Part shown: in pieces, positions 8,408 through 16,921 of the stretch
Numbering within the stretch: the first letter of the stretch is position 1
How the letters are laid out: every line of letters begins with the position of its first letter
Source of the DNA: Flavobacterium sp. HTF
GTDB taxonomy: Bacteria; Bacteroidota; Bacteroidia; Flavobacteriales; Flavobacteriaceae
Reading direction: 5' to 3'
Length of the DNA stretch: 64,000 bases
Assembly (NCBI RefSeq): GCF_003105115.1
Contig: NZ_QETH01000001.1
Span: 62,001-126,000 of the forward strand
Made by a program: the position numbers and the translations under genes
Notes under the pieces: generated by a model
What the model was told of the DNA's origin: nothing
Databases searched by the model: none
What the model saw: only the letters and a program-made list of their open reading frames with translations

Positions 8408-9658
8408 TTAAGATGCTTTTATTTTGAAGACTTTTTCGATCCATTCGATGCTTTCGTCAACCATAGTATCGTCATCTTTTAAATGATTGGCAAAGTGAGT
8501 AGTGATTTTCTGAATGATTCTGTTGCTGATGATTTCAGCCTGTTCTTCATTAAAATCGGTGATTTTTCTGCTTTGAAAATCTAATTCCGAATTTTTAATG
8601 GCATTCAGTTTTTCTTTTAAGGCATTTATGGTTGGAGCAAATTTGCGTCCTTTCATCCAGGTTACAAATTCCTCTTTAATTTCTTCGATAATAGCTTCTG
8701 CAGCAGGAATATGTAACTTTCTGTTTTCTAAAGTTTCGTCTGTAAGCTGAGACAAATAATCCATATGGATTAAAGTAACACCTTCTAATTCCTCTACATT
8801 TTCATGTACATTTTTAGGAATGGATAAATCTAAGATCAGCAAAGGTTTTTTAAGATTTAAAATAGCTTTGTCAACCGTTGGATTTTGTGCTCCCGTTGCT
8901 ACCACTACCACATCCGCTTTTTGAAGTTCAAGATGCAATTCAGAATAATCTTTAACAATCAGATTTAGTTTTCCGGCCAGTTTCTCTGCCTTGTCTTTTG
9001 TTCTGTTTATTAAAGTGATGTGTTCATTTTTGGTATGTTTTACCAGATTTTCGCAGGTGTTTCTTCCGATTTTCCCGGTTCCGAAAAGCAAAATATTTTT
9101 ATTGCTGATATCTTCAACATTTTTAAGAATGTATTGAACCGAAGCAAAAGAAACCGAAGTCGCACCAGAACTAATTTCTGTTTCGTTTTTAATTCTTTTG
9201 CTTGCCTGAATTACCGCATTGACCAGTCTTTCCATAAAAGTATTGGCCAATCCCATTGATTTGGAATGGATAAAACTGGTTTTGATTTGAGATATAATTT
9301 CAAAATCGCCCAGAATCTGACTGTCTAAACCAGTTCCTACACGAAAAAGATGATTAATTGCTTCCTGATTTTTATAAACGAAACCTACTTTTTGAAAAGC
9401 ATCAACAGAACCGTTGCTGTTATCACAGATAAGTTTTATTAATTGAAAAGGGTGTTCTGCAAAACCGTAGATCTCGGTTCTGTTGCATGTCGAAGTGACA
9501 AGTAAACTTTCTATTCCTTCAGTTTTAGCTTGTTCCAGCAAACGTGTTTTCGCAGCAGCATCCAGGCTAAATTGACCTCTTACCTCAGCATCAGCTTTTT
9601 TATAACTCAGACCAACGGAGTAAAAATAAAGGTGTTTCGGTACGTTATTGTTTTCCAT
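8408..9658 (-). CDS. hemA: Glutamyl-tRNA reductase
   Basis: First committed step of the C5 heme pathway: NADPH reduction of glutamyl-tRNA to glutamate-1-semialdehyde. The catalytic Cys is in TSTCNRTEIYG; the NADPH domain has LLFGTGKIGRNTCENL; the C-terminal dimerisation helices include KGRKFAPTINALKEKL. I place the start at the ATG giving MENNNVPKHLYFYSVG (416 residues), because the 21 residues of open frame upstream are a hydrophobic run without homology. A TAATTTTG -7-like element lies at 9683-9690, 24 nt upstream. It is divergent from the AraC gene. Confidence 0.97.
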   Translation of the reverse strand: MENNNVPKHLYFYSVGLSYKKADAEVRGQFSLDAAAKTRLLEQAKTEGIESLLVTSTCNRTEIYGFAEHPFQLIKLICDNSNGSVDAFQKVGFVYKNQEAINHLFRVGTGLDSQILGDFEIISQIKTSFIHSKSMGLANTFMERLVNAVIQASKRIKNETEISSGATSVSFASVQYILKNVEDISNKNILLFGTGKIGRNTCENLVKHTKNEHITLINRTKDKAEKLAGKLNLIVKDYSELHLELQKADVVVVATGAQNPTVDKAILNLKKPLLILDLSIPKNVHENVEELEGVTLIHMDYLSQLTDETLENRKLHIPAAEAIIEEIKEEFVTWMKGRKFAPTINALKEKLNAIKNSELDFQSRKITDFNEEQAEIISNRIIQKITTHFANHLKDDDTMVDESIEWIEKVFKIKAS

Positions 9659-9784
9659 AAATTCACTTTCATAAAAGTGCAACAAAATTATTACTATAGC
9701 ATTGATAAAAATAACGCTCAAAGTACTTTTTATGTCGCTATATGTTTTTTTGAACCTAAATAGGTGTTTTTGAGTAAAAAGAAG

Positions 9785-9792
9785 TATTTTTG
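9785..9792 (+). promoter_or_regulatory. Candidate -7 element for the AraC gene
   Basis: TATTTTTG fits the Bacteroidota consensus TAnnTTTG and lies about 94 nt before the AraC start, within the divergent hemA/araC spacer. The nearest TTTG upstream is only 12 nt away, shorter than the usual spacing, so only the -7 element is claimed. Confidence 0.35.
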
Positions 9793-9885
9793 TAGCAAAA
9801 TCAATTGGTTTGAAAGGGTTTGTTTAGAGTGATTCTAAATAAGATTCTGCTTTTGATTCGATTTTAGTTTTAAAAAAATATCGCT

Positions 9886-10758
9886 ATGAGTTCTCAGGAA
9901 ATTATAAAAATTGAAGACGACTTTACGCTTATCCGTTTTCAAAACGACAGTTTAGAACCATTTTTTGCCCAACATGAAATAGGTACTGGACTGATACAGT
10001 TTCACTTTGGTATAAAAGGAAATGCAAAATTCCTGTTTAATCAGGGCAATTATGCTTTGGAACTGAAGGAAGAAAAATCGCTTCTTTTATACAATCCGCA
10101 GAAAGAATTACCGCTAAATTTAGAACTCGCTCCAAATTCATGGGTGATTTCTGTCATTGTTTCCATCAAGAAATTTCACGCGTTGTTTTCTGCAGAAGCA
10201 GATTATATTACTTTTTTAAGTCCTGATAATAAGGACAAAAAGTATTATAACGAAGGAAATATCAGTCCCTCAATGGCTATTGTGTTAAGTCAGCTGTTTC
10301 ATTATAACCTTCATCCATCCATAAAAAATCTTTATTATAAAGGAAAAGGGTACGAATTGCTGAGTTTATATTTTAACAGAACAGAAGACCCAAATGCAGA
10401 ACAATGTCCGTTTTTGATTGATGAAGATAATGTTTTAAAAATCAGAAAGGCTAAAGAAATCATCATCGCCAATATGGCCGAGCCGCCGGGATTACAAGAA
10501 CTCGCAGATGAAATTGGTCTGAATCTGAAGAAACTCAAAATGGGCTTTAAGCAAATTTATGGAGATACGGTTTACGGTTTCCTTTTTGATTACAAAATGG
10601 ATTTCGCCCGAAAACTTCTTGACAGCGGTTCTTATAATGTAAACGAAGTAGGACTTAAAATTGGCTACAGTACCGGAAGTCACTTTATAGCAGCATTCAA
10701 GAAAAAGTTTGCTACAACTCCTAAAAAGTATTTGATGTCGATTAATACGAATGTTTAG
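9886..10758 (+). CDS. AraC family transcriptional regulator
   Basis: A 290-residue regulator. The N-terminal 160 residues resemble a cupin-like sensing domain. The C-terminal third carries two helix-turn-helix units: LQELADEIGLNLKKLKMGFK, then VNEVGLKIGYSTGSHFIAAF, followed by the family end KKKFATTPKKY. It is divergent from hemA and upstream of hemH, so control of heme genes is a reasonable inference. Neither the ligand nor the operators can be read from the sequence. Confidence 0.93.
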   Translation: MSSQEIIKIEDDFTLIRFQNDSLEPFFAQHEIGTGLIQFHFGIKGNAKFLFNQGNYALELKEEKSLLLYNPQKELPLNLELAPNSWVISVIVSIKKFHALFSAEADYITFLSPDNKDKKYYNEGNISPSMAIVLSQLFHYNLHPSIKNLYYKGKGYELLSLYFNRTEDPNAEQCPFLIDEDNVLKIRKAKEIIIANMAEPPGLQELADEIGLNLKKLKMGFKQIYGDTVYGFLFDYKMDFARKLLDSGSYNVNEVGLKIGYSTGSHFIAAFKKKFATTPKKYLMSINTNV

Positions 10759-10898
10759 ATTTTGCCACTAATTAGCACGAATTAAAAAATCTGCAAGATC
10801 TGCGAAATCTGCGTGAAAATTTTTAACAATATTGATTTTCGATATTCCACAATAATTAAAAAGTAATAATTATCATATTTCTAAAAAGAAGCAAGTTC

Positions 10899-10906
10899 TA
10901 CTTTTG
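10899..10906 (+). promoter_or_regulatory. hemH: Candidate -7 element of the hemH promoter
   Basis: TACTTTTG matches TAnnTTTG and lies 44 nt before the hemH ATG. No clear TTTG sits at the expected -33 distance, so the promoter call is moderate. Confidence 0.5.
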
Positions 10907-10950
10907 ACGAAATTTTTAAAAACAAATAAAGCTTAAAGCAAAAACACATA

Positions 10951-11964
10951 ATGAAAGGCGTATTATTAGTAAACTTAGGATCTCCGGATAGTCCAACACC
11001 AAAAGATGTAAAACCCTATTTAGACGAATTTTTAATGGATAAATACGTGATCGACGTTCCGTATTTATTAAGAGCATTATTGGTTCGCGGTATTATTTTA
11101 AGAAAAAGACCGGAAGAATCAGCACATGCTTACGCAAAAATTTGGTGGGAAGAAGGTTCTCCATTAGTAGTTCTTTCTGAAAGAATGCAGAAAAAAGTAC
11201 AGCCTTTGGTAAATGTTCCGGTTTCGCTGGCAATGCGTTACGGAAGCATGACCATAGAAAAAGGACTTCAGGAATTAAATGATAAAGGAGTTACAGAAGT
11301 ATTGCTTTTTCCTTTATACCCACAATATGCCATGGCTTCGACTTTGACTATTTTGGTAAAAGCGGAAGAAATTCGCAAGAAGAAATTCCCTCATATGACT
11401 TTTACAGATGTTCCGGCATTTTACAACAAACCGGATTATATCAAAAACCTGGCAGATTCAATTCAAAAACATTTAGTTGGATTTGAATACGATCACTTGC
11501 TGTTTTCCTATCATGGAATTCCGGAGCGTCACATCCGCAAAACCGATGTAACCAAATCACATTGCAAAATTGACGGGTCTTGTTGTAACACACCTTCGCC
11601 GGCACATGATTTTTGTTATCGTCACCAATGTTATGAAACCACAAAACAAGTCGTAAAATTATTAGGCCTTCCGGAAGACAAATACAGCTTAACTTTTCAA
11701 TCCCGTTTAGCTGGGGATAAATGGTTAGAACCTTATACGGATGTAGAAATTGATAACATGCCTGCAAAAGGAATTAAAAAACTGGCGGTTGTAACACCTG
11801 CTTTCGTTTCAGATTGTCTTGAAACTCTTGAAGAAATTGCCATGCGTGCCAAAGAAGATTTTGAGAAAAATGGAGGAGAAGAGTTTTTGGCTGTTCCATG
11901 TCTGAATGATGATGACGAATGGTGTGAAACTGTTGGTAACTGGATTAATGATTGGGCGAAATAA
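10951..11964 (+). CDS. hemH: Ferrochelatase
   Basis: Inserts Fe2+ into protoporphyrin IX. The 337 residues start with VNLGSPDSPTPKDV and carry the catalytic SYHGIPERH. A cysteine-rich insert follows (DGSCCNTPSPAHDFCYRHQC), with five Cys in about 25 residues counting the one just before it. Such an insert occurs in many Bacteroidota ferrochelatases and could bind metal, but I cannot assign a cluster. The late motif VVTPAFVSDCLETLEEI closes the active site. It is followed by a repeat-filled spacer and hemJ. Confidence 0.98.
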   Translation: MKGVLLVNLGSPDSPTPKDVKPYLDEFLMDKYVIDVPYLLRALLVRGIILRKRPEESAHAYAKIWWEEGSPLVVLSERMQKKVQPLVNVPVSLAMRYGSMTIEKGLQELNDKGVTEVLLFPLYPQYAMASTLTILVKAEEIRKKKFPHMTFTDVPAFYNKPDYIKNLADSIQKHLVGFEYDHLLFSYHGIPERHIRKTDVTKSHCKIDGSCCNTPSPAHDFCYRHQCYETTKQVVKLLGLPEDKYSLTFQSRLAGDKWLEPYTDVEIDNMPAKGIKKLAVVTPAFVSDCLETLEEIAMRAKEDFEKNGGEEFLAVPCLNDDDEWCETVGNWINDWAK

Positions 11965-11970
11965 AATTTA

Positions 11971-12036
11971 GTTTCAGGTTTCAAGTTAGAATCAACTTTA
12001 AGAAAAACCTGAAACCTGAAACCTGAAACCTGAAAC
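11971..12036. repeat. CCTGAAA heptamer repeats with inverted partner, upstream of hemJ
   Basis: Four tandem copies of the 7-mer CCTGAAA (12008-12035) face an inverted stretch GTTTCAGGTTTCAAGTT at 11971-11987. They can pair across a 20-nt loop. The same arrangement recurs directly after hemJ at 12601-12662. Confidence 0.8.
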
Positions 12037-12044
12037 AAATAACA

Positions 12045-12593
12045 ATGGAATATTATAACTATCTAAAATCGCTGCATCTTATATTTGTAATAACCTGGTT
12101 TGCAGGTTTGTTTTATATTGTGCGTTTGTTTGTATACCAAATAGAAGCCAACGAAAAACCATCTCCTGAAAAGGAAATCCTGCAGGCACAATATAAAATC
12201 ATGGCGTACCGTTTGTGGTATATTATTACATGGCCATCTGCAGTATTGGCAAGTATTTTTGCTTTTTGGATGCTGCTTTTTACCGATTTAGGAAATGCCT
12301 GGCTCAAAATGCCGTGGATGCACGTAAAATTGTGTTTCGTTTTTCTGTTATATCTATATCACGGAAAATGCCATCAGATTTTCAAACAATTACAAAATGA
12401 TGAGGTAAAATATTCCAATAATTTTATGCGTTTATGGAACGAAGGCGCAACGATTATTTTGTTTGCCGTTGTTTTTTTAGTAGTTTTAAAAAGCGCCATC
12501 AACTGGATTTTCGGTGTAATCGGAATTATTTTATTCTCAGTGTTAATTATGCTTGGATTTCGTTTTTATAAAAGAATTAGAGAAAGAAAATAG
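12045..12593 (+). CDS. hemJ: Protoporphyrinogen IX oxidase HemJ (CopD-like membrane protein)
   Basis: A 182-residue integral membrane protein with four or five hydrophobic helices. The family motif YLKSLHLIFVITWFAGLFYI contains the conserved His of helix 1; WMHVKLCFVFLLYLYH adds the second conserved His. HemJ oxidises protoporphyrinogen IX to protoporphyrin IX using a bound heme. It fills the only step between HemF and HemH, both encoded nearby, and no hemG or hemY is in the window. Repeat arrays flank it on both sides. Confidence 0.93.
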   Translation: MEYYNYLKSLHLIFVITWFAGLFYIVRLFVYQIEANEKPSPEKEILQAQYKIMAYRLWYIITWPSAVLASIFAFWMLLFTDLGNAWLKMPWMHVKLCFVFLLYLYHGKCHQIFKQLQNDEVKYSNNFMRLWNEGATIILFAVVFLVVLKSAINWIFGVIGIILFSVLIMLGFRFYKRIRERK

Positions 12594-12600
12594 TTTTTTA

Positions 12601-12662
12601 GTTTCAGGTTTCAAGTTTCAAGTTGCCAAACGCAGCGTAACCTGAAACCGGAAACCTGAAAC
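12601..12662. repeat. Heptamer inverted repeat downstream of hemJ
   Basis: Left arm at 12601-12624 starts GTTTCAGGTTTCAAG; right arm at 12639-12662 ends GGAAACCTGAAAC. It is the same heptamer family as 11971-12036, so hemJ lies between two related hairpins. Confidence 0.8.
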
Positions 12663-12679
12663 AGACAAAACAAAAAAAG

Positions 12680-14149
12680 ATGTTAAACTTCAAAATGTCA
12701 ATGCTGTCCCTTCGTACCAGGATTTTCCTGTCGATGATTGTATTGATTGTTGTGGCATCTTTTTTATTGGCATCGATTTCTATTATTCAGTTTAAAAACG
12801 AAGCCAAAGAATATCATCAGGAAAGATTAGAACGTAAAGAAAATGCGGTAAAAGAACATATCAATTATGTTTTAGCGACTACAACCTATCCACTTAAGAC
12901 GGGAAATTTAGATTTAATATTTAAAGATAAAATCCACGAATTAGCACAGATTCATAAAATCGAAATCAATATTTTTAGTCTTGACGGCAAATTACTAAAG
13001 TCGTCAAAAGAATCTTTTGCGGTAGATAAAGCACCACCGCCAATCCCGGAATATATTCTAAAACTGGTCCGGTCGTCAATAGAAAAGCGTTTTGTAGATA
13101 TTAAAACTATTGATGGTGTCAAAAACCGGTCTTCCTATAGTTTGATCAAAGATGAAAAATTCAAACCGCTTGGGATTTTAAATCTTCCATATTTAGAAGA
13201 TGACGGTTATTATGACAATGAATTAAACACTTTTTTAATCCGTTTAAGCCAGGTGTATTCTTTTATGCTTTTGGTTGCCTTTGCACTGGCTTACTTTCTG
13301 TCAACATATATCACAAAATCCTTAAAAACAATTTCAGACCGTTTAGAAGAAACCAATCTGGATCAGAAAAACGAGAAAATTGTACTTGAAGCCAACAGTA
13401 AAGAAGTCAACTTCCTGATTAAGGCTTATAACGGAATGGTTGACAAACTCGAAACCAGTGCCATAAAATTAGCGCAAAGCGAAAGGGAAGAAGCATGGCG
13501 CGAAATGGCAAAACAGGTTGCACATGAAATAAAGAATCCGCTAACGCCAATGCGACTGACGGTACAGAGTTTTCAGCGAAAATTTGATCCGAATGATCCT
13601 GATGTCAAACAGAAAATGAATGATTACTCAGAAACCCTAATCCAGCAGATTGATACCATGACTGCGGTGGCTTCGGCATTTTCGAATTTTGCTTCGATGC
13701 CGGCACAGCAAAACGAGACTTTAAATGTAGTTGAAGTGGTAGAACTCGCACTGGATATTTTTAATGAAGATTATATTGTTTTTGAAAGCCAGGAAGAAGA
13801 AATTATTTCCAAAATGGACCGAACACAGCTCATACGTGTTATTACGAACCTGGTTAAAAATGCAACGCAGGCAATTCCTGAAAGCCAGTTTCAGAAATCA
13901 ATTCTTGTAACGGTTAAGCGAAGAAACAATAATGTTGAAATTGCCGTAAAGGATAACGGAATCGGAATTCAAAAACAGGATACAGGGCGTATTTTCGAAC
14001 CGAAATTTACCACCAAAACCAGCGGTATGGGACTTGGTCTCGGAATTATAAAAAACATAATCGAAAATTACAAAGGAACAATTACCTTTGAATCTACATA
14101 TGGTAAAGGAACCACATTCAGAGTTTCATTACCTATCACAAACTCTTAA
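12680..14149 (+). CDS. Sensor histidine kinase (NtrY-like)
   Basis: A 489-residue membrane kinase. TM1 is at about residues 16-37, a 150-residue periplasmic sensor follows, TM2 is at about 190-208, then a HAMP-like linker. The phosphoacceptor His is in QVAHEIKNPLTPMRLTVQ. The ATP-binding domain shows NLVKNATQAI (N box), DNGIGI (G1) and GMGLGLGIIKNI (G2). No response regulator gene is adjacent, so the partner must be elsewhere. The enoyl-CoA hydratase starts 10 bp downstream and is probably co-transcribed. Starts a few codons further in (Met6 or Met8) are possible. Confidence 0.93.
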   Translation: MLNFKMSMLSLRTRIFLSMIVLIVVASFLLASISIIQFKNEAKEYHQERLERKENAVKEHINYVLATTTYPLKTGNLDLIFKDKIHELAQIHKIEINIFSLDGKLLKSSKESFAVDKAPPPIPEYILKLVRSSIEKRFVDIKTIDGVKNRSSYSLIKDEKFKPLGILNLPYLEDDGYYDNELNTFLIRLSQVYSFMLLVAFALAYFLSTYITKSLKTISDRLEETNLDQKNEKIVLEANSKEVNFLIKAYNGMVDKLETSAIKLAQSEREEAWREMAKQVAHEIKNPLTPMRLTVQSFQRKFDPNDPDVKQKMNDYSETLIQQIDTMTAVASAFSNFASMPAQQNETLNVVEVVELALDIFNEDYIVFESQEEEIISKMDRTQLIRVITNLVKNATQAIPESQFQKSILVTVKRRNNNVEIAVKDNGIGIQKQDTGRIFEPKFTTKTSGMGLGLGIIKNIIENYKGTITFESTYGKGTTFRVSLPITNS

Positions 14150-14159
14150 ACTAACCGTC

Positions 14160-14942
14160 ATGAACTACGAAAACATTTTAATTTCTATTGAAGAAAGCAT
14201 TGCAACCGTAACCATTAACAGACCTACAAAACTAAACGCATTAAATAAAGCGACTATTAGTGATCTGAATAAAGCCATAAAATTATTAGGCAAAAATGAT
14301 GAGGTTCGTGTTATTGTTCTGACAGGAAGTGGTGAAAAAGCATTTGTTGCCGGAGCCGACATTTCAGAATTTGCAAATTATACAGTCGTTGAAGGAGCAC
14401 AACTTGCCGCCGAAGGACAGGAGTCTTTATTTGATTATATAGAAAATTTAAAGAAACCCGTAATTGCAGCAGTAAATGGTTTTGCCCTTGGCGGAGGATT
14501 AGAATTAGCAATGGCGTGTCATTTTAGAATAGCATCTGATAATGCAAAAATGGGCTTGCCCGAAGTTACTCTGGGATTAATTCCGGGTTACGGAGGAACA
14601 CAGCGTTTACCTCAGTTAGTTGGAAAAGGCCGTGCAATGGAAATGATTATGACTGCCACTATGATTTCTGCTGAAGAAGCAAAACAATACGGTTTGGTAA
14701 ATCATGTAGTTTCTCAGGCAGAGTTACTTGATTTTACGAAAGGGATTGCCCAAAAAATCATCAAAAATGCTCCCTTTGCTATCGGAAAAGCAATAAAAGC
14801 AATCAATGCGAATTATACAGATGGCAAAAATGGTTTTGATACCGAAATCAAATCATTTGGAAAATGTTTTGGAACCCAGGATTTTAAAGAAGGAACTACT
14901 GCATTTCTGGAAAAACGTAAAGCTGAATTTACAGGAAAATAA
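14160..14942 (+). CDS. Enoyl-CoA hydratase/isomerase (crotonase family)
   Basis: Hydrates trans-2-enoyl-CoA in beta-oxidation or related acyl-CoA degradation. The start is the ATG giving MNYENILIS (260 residues, normal length), 10 bp after the kinase gene. Motifs: FVAGADISEF for CoA binding and the oxyanion hole, GGGLELAMACHFRIA with the first catalytic Glu, and GLPEVTLGLIPGYGGTQRLP with the second. Both glutamates are present, so a true hydratase is likely rather than a related isomerase. The substrate chain length cannot be told. Confidence 0.95.
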   Translation: MNYENILISIEESIATVTINRPTKLNALNKATISDLNKAIKLLGKNDEVRVIVLTGSGEKAFVAGADISEFANYTVVEGAQLAAEGQESLFDYIENLKKPVIAAVNGFALGGGLELAMACHFRIASDNAKMGLPEVTLGLIPGYGGTQRLPQLVGKGRAMEMIMTATMISAEEAKQYGLVNHVVSQAELLDFTKGIAQKIIKNAPFAIGKAIKAINANYTDGKNGFDTEIKSFGKCFGTQDFKEGTTAFLEKRKAEFTGK

Positions 14943-14951
14943 TTTTTCTTA

Positions 14952-15102
14952 AACGCAAAGTTCGCAAGGGATTACACAAAGCACGTTAGAAAATTTAAAA
15001 ACTTAGCGAACCTTGCGTAAATCTTTGCGAACTTTGCGGTTAAAATAATAGACAAAGGTTTTAGAAACTTAGAACCTCAGCATCTCAGAACCTTAGCAAC
15101 TT
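14952..15102. repeat. Inverted repeat plus octamer array upstream of the 132-residue gene
   Basis: First part: AACGCAAAGTTCGCAAG (14952-14968) pairs with CTTTGCGAACTTTGCGGTT (15023-15041). Second part: five octamers in register at 15061-15100 (TTAGAAAC, TTAGAACC, TCAGCATC, TCAGAACC, TTAGCAAC), ending 8 bp before the next ATG. The second part belongs to the dispersed octamer family also seen near 19.4, 28.1, 52.4, 58.5 and 62.9 kb. Confidence 0.8.
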
Positions 15103-15108
15103 AAAAAA

Positions 15109-15507
15109 ATGTACGAACCAATATTTGCCCTTTTTTGTGAACGAGTTAAAGAAAGTATCCAGGCCGGAACTTTCGCAAAATTAACGTTGGCAAAAACCAT
15201 GGGCGACACCGAAATCAAAAACATCTATTTCAGATTAGTTTTAAATGAAGATAATACGTTTTCAATTTCATTAACTACCCGTTATAAAACAGAAGAAATT
15301 GAAAGTATTCATACTTTAGATGAAGCTTTATTGGTTTTAGGTTCTTACATCAAAAAACCATTTCTAACCGCACTTTTGTTTACAACAGACAACGACGTTA
15401 CTTTCAAAGTAAATAAGAAGAATGCGGGAAGTATTATCGAACAGCCGCCAACTTTTAAAAATGCATCGCCTGTTATGTTGGAAATGATTGAAAAAGGGAT
15501 TGTTTAA
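15109..15507 (+). CDS. Hypothetical protein, 132 residues
   Basis: Not recognised. A soluble alpha/beta protein with no signal peptide, starting MYEPIFALFCERV. The middle has an amphipathic strand pattern (FRLVLNEDNTFSISLTTRY). The ATG follows an octamer repeat array and the stop is 32 bp before a strong terminator, so it may be monocistronic or the last gene after the hydratase. No function is proposed. Confidence 0.7.
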   Translation: MYEPIFALFCERVKESIQAGTFAKLTLAKTMGDTEIKNIYFRLVLNEDNTFSISLTTRYKTEEIESIHTLDEALLVLGSYIKKPFLTALLFTTDNDVTFKVNKKNAGSIIEQPPTFKNASPVMLEMIEKGIV

Positions 15508-15538
15508 AGAATATTTTGTTCAGTTGAATAAAAATAGT

Positions 15539-15574
15539 AACCCGTAAAACGTAAATAGTTTTACGGGTTTTTTG
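15539..15574 (+). terminator. Intrinsic terminator
   Basis: 12-bp perfect stem AACCCGTAAAAC / GTTTTACGGGTT with a 7-nt loop followed by TTTTTG. It closes the preceding transcript before the membrane-protein paralog cluster. Confidence 0.9.
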
Positions 15575-15609
15575 TTTTTTTTTAATATAACTAAGTCTTT
15601 TTCGGGTAT

Positions 15610-15637
15610 TTTGATACAACAGGTAATAATAATTTTG
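15610..15637 (+). promoter_or_regulatory. Candidate promoter of the paralog cluster
   Basis: TTTG (15610-15613), 16 nt, then TAATTTTG (15630-15637), 23 nt before the preferred ATG at 15661. Spacing is one base shorter than the usual minimum of 17. Confidence 0.5.
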
Positions 15638-15660
15638 CAAAAAATTATAAGGTGTTTAAA

Positions 15661-16899
15661 ATGAAAGAGTACAGAGTAAAAAAGGGCTTAAGATTATTAG
15701 TTAATATTTTGGCATCACTTGTTATACTGTTTTACGGAGGATTGACAATTGCCATAATAGTTCCTCCTTTTAATACATTTACTGAGGAAATGCAACAATC
15801 CATGCCGGGGTGGTGGGTGCCTGTCTTGCTTATTACAATGATTGTTTTGATGATATTAGTAATAATTTCTATAAAGAAAAGAAAAGTAATTATTACAGAT
15901 GAATCTATAATTTCAATCAGCTTATTGAGCAGGAGAGAATTGAAATTTAATGAGATTAAAAATTTCAATGTTTTTAAAAACCCAAAAGCTCCGGTAGAAC
16001 ACATTGGCATTTCTCCTCTAAATTCATCCAAAAAGATGATTAATATTAGCAATTTATTTGAAAACTCAGAAGAGATAAAGGCTATTTTGAGTTCTAAAGC
16101 AGTTGATTTGGATGCCGAAAAGAAAAAAGCATTATTAGAAAAGATAGAGAAGGAGCATCAGGAAATTTTAGCAAATAACGATTTTGGCTTTACAGTTGAA
16201 GAACGAGAAGGTAAATTAAAAAAAACCCGCTTATTTGCCAATATCCTAAATGGTATAACAGCTGTTGTTATGGTTTGGCTGTTTTTTTACCCGAGGCCAT
16301 ATAAATACGCACTAATAGCTTGTGTTTCTCTGCCTTTTATCGGTTTTTTAGCAGTGAAATTCTGGAAAGGCTTAATTCGAATTGATGCTGAAAAAGGAAG
16401 TGTGCATCCAACGGTAGCTTTTCCTGTAATTTTTCCAGGTATTATACTGTTTTTAAGAGTGCTGTTAGATTTTTCTATAGATGACTACTCCAATATCTGG
16501 ATGCCTGCAATATTGATTTCTGTAATTTTTGCGGGTTTTATGATAGCAGTAGAAAAGAAAAAGCCTTTAAAAAAAGCTATATACTATTTTTCAATAATAG
16601 GTTTTGCGGTCTTTGGGTTCATTTATGGGTATAGTGCTGTTGTGGCGACAAATTGCGTATTTGATAATTCTGTTCCTAAAGTGTTTTCAACGACTATTGT
16701 AAACAAGCAAGTTAGTGGTAGTAAATACACAAGTTACGATTTATACCTGTCTCCGTGGGGCAAGAAAACTGAAATTGAAAAAATCTCAATTGATAGCGAT
16801 ATGTACAATAACCTGAATAACGGGGATAAAGTATCTGTTTATCAATTTAAAGGAAGGTTTGATATTCCTTGGGTTGTTGTTGGTTATGGAGATAAATAG
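15661..16899 (+). CDS. Two-module membrane protein (paralog cluster, full-length member)
   Basis: Unrecognised 412-residue protein. Module N (about 1-150): two membrane helices, then a small domain with KRKVIITDESIISISLLS and RELKFNEIKNF, a pattern reminiscent of bacterial PH-like domains. A charged linker (about 150-185) leads to module C: about five helices and a soluble tail with NCVFDNSVPKVFSTTI and GRFDIPWVVV. The next gene matches only module C; the two after that match only module N. The start is ATG 15661 (MKEYRVKKG), conserved in the fourth paralog, rather than a GTG three codons upstream. Function is unknown. Confidence 0.75.
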   Translation: MKEYRVKKGLRLLVNILASLVILFYGGLTIAIIVPPFNTFTEEMQQSMPGWWVPVLLITMIVLMILVIISIKKRKVIITDESIISISLLSRRELKFNEIKNFNVFKNPKAPVEHIGISPLNSSKKMINISNLFENSEEIKAILSSKAVDLDAEKKKALLEKIEKEHQEILANNDFGFTVEEREGKLKKTRLFANILNGITAVVMVWLFFYPRPYKYALIACVSLPFIGFLAVKFWKGLIRIDAEKGSVHPTVAFPVIFPGIILFLRVLLDFSIDDYSNIWMPAILISVIFAGFMIAVEKKKPLKKAIYYFSIIGFAVFGFIYGYSAVVATNCVFDNSVPKVFSTTIVNKQVSGSKYTSYDLYLSPWGKKTEIEKISIDSDMYNNLNNGDKVSVYQFKGRFDIPWVVVGYGDK

Positions 16900-16921
16900 T
16901 AGTTTGTAAAGAATTTTCACA

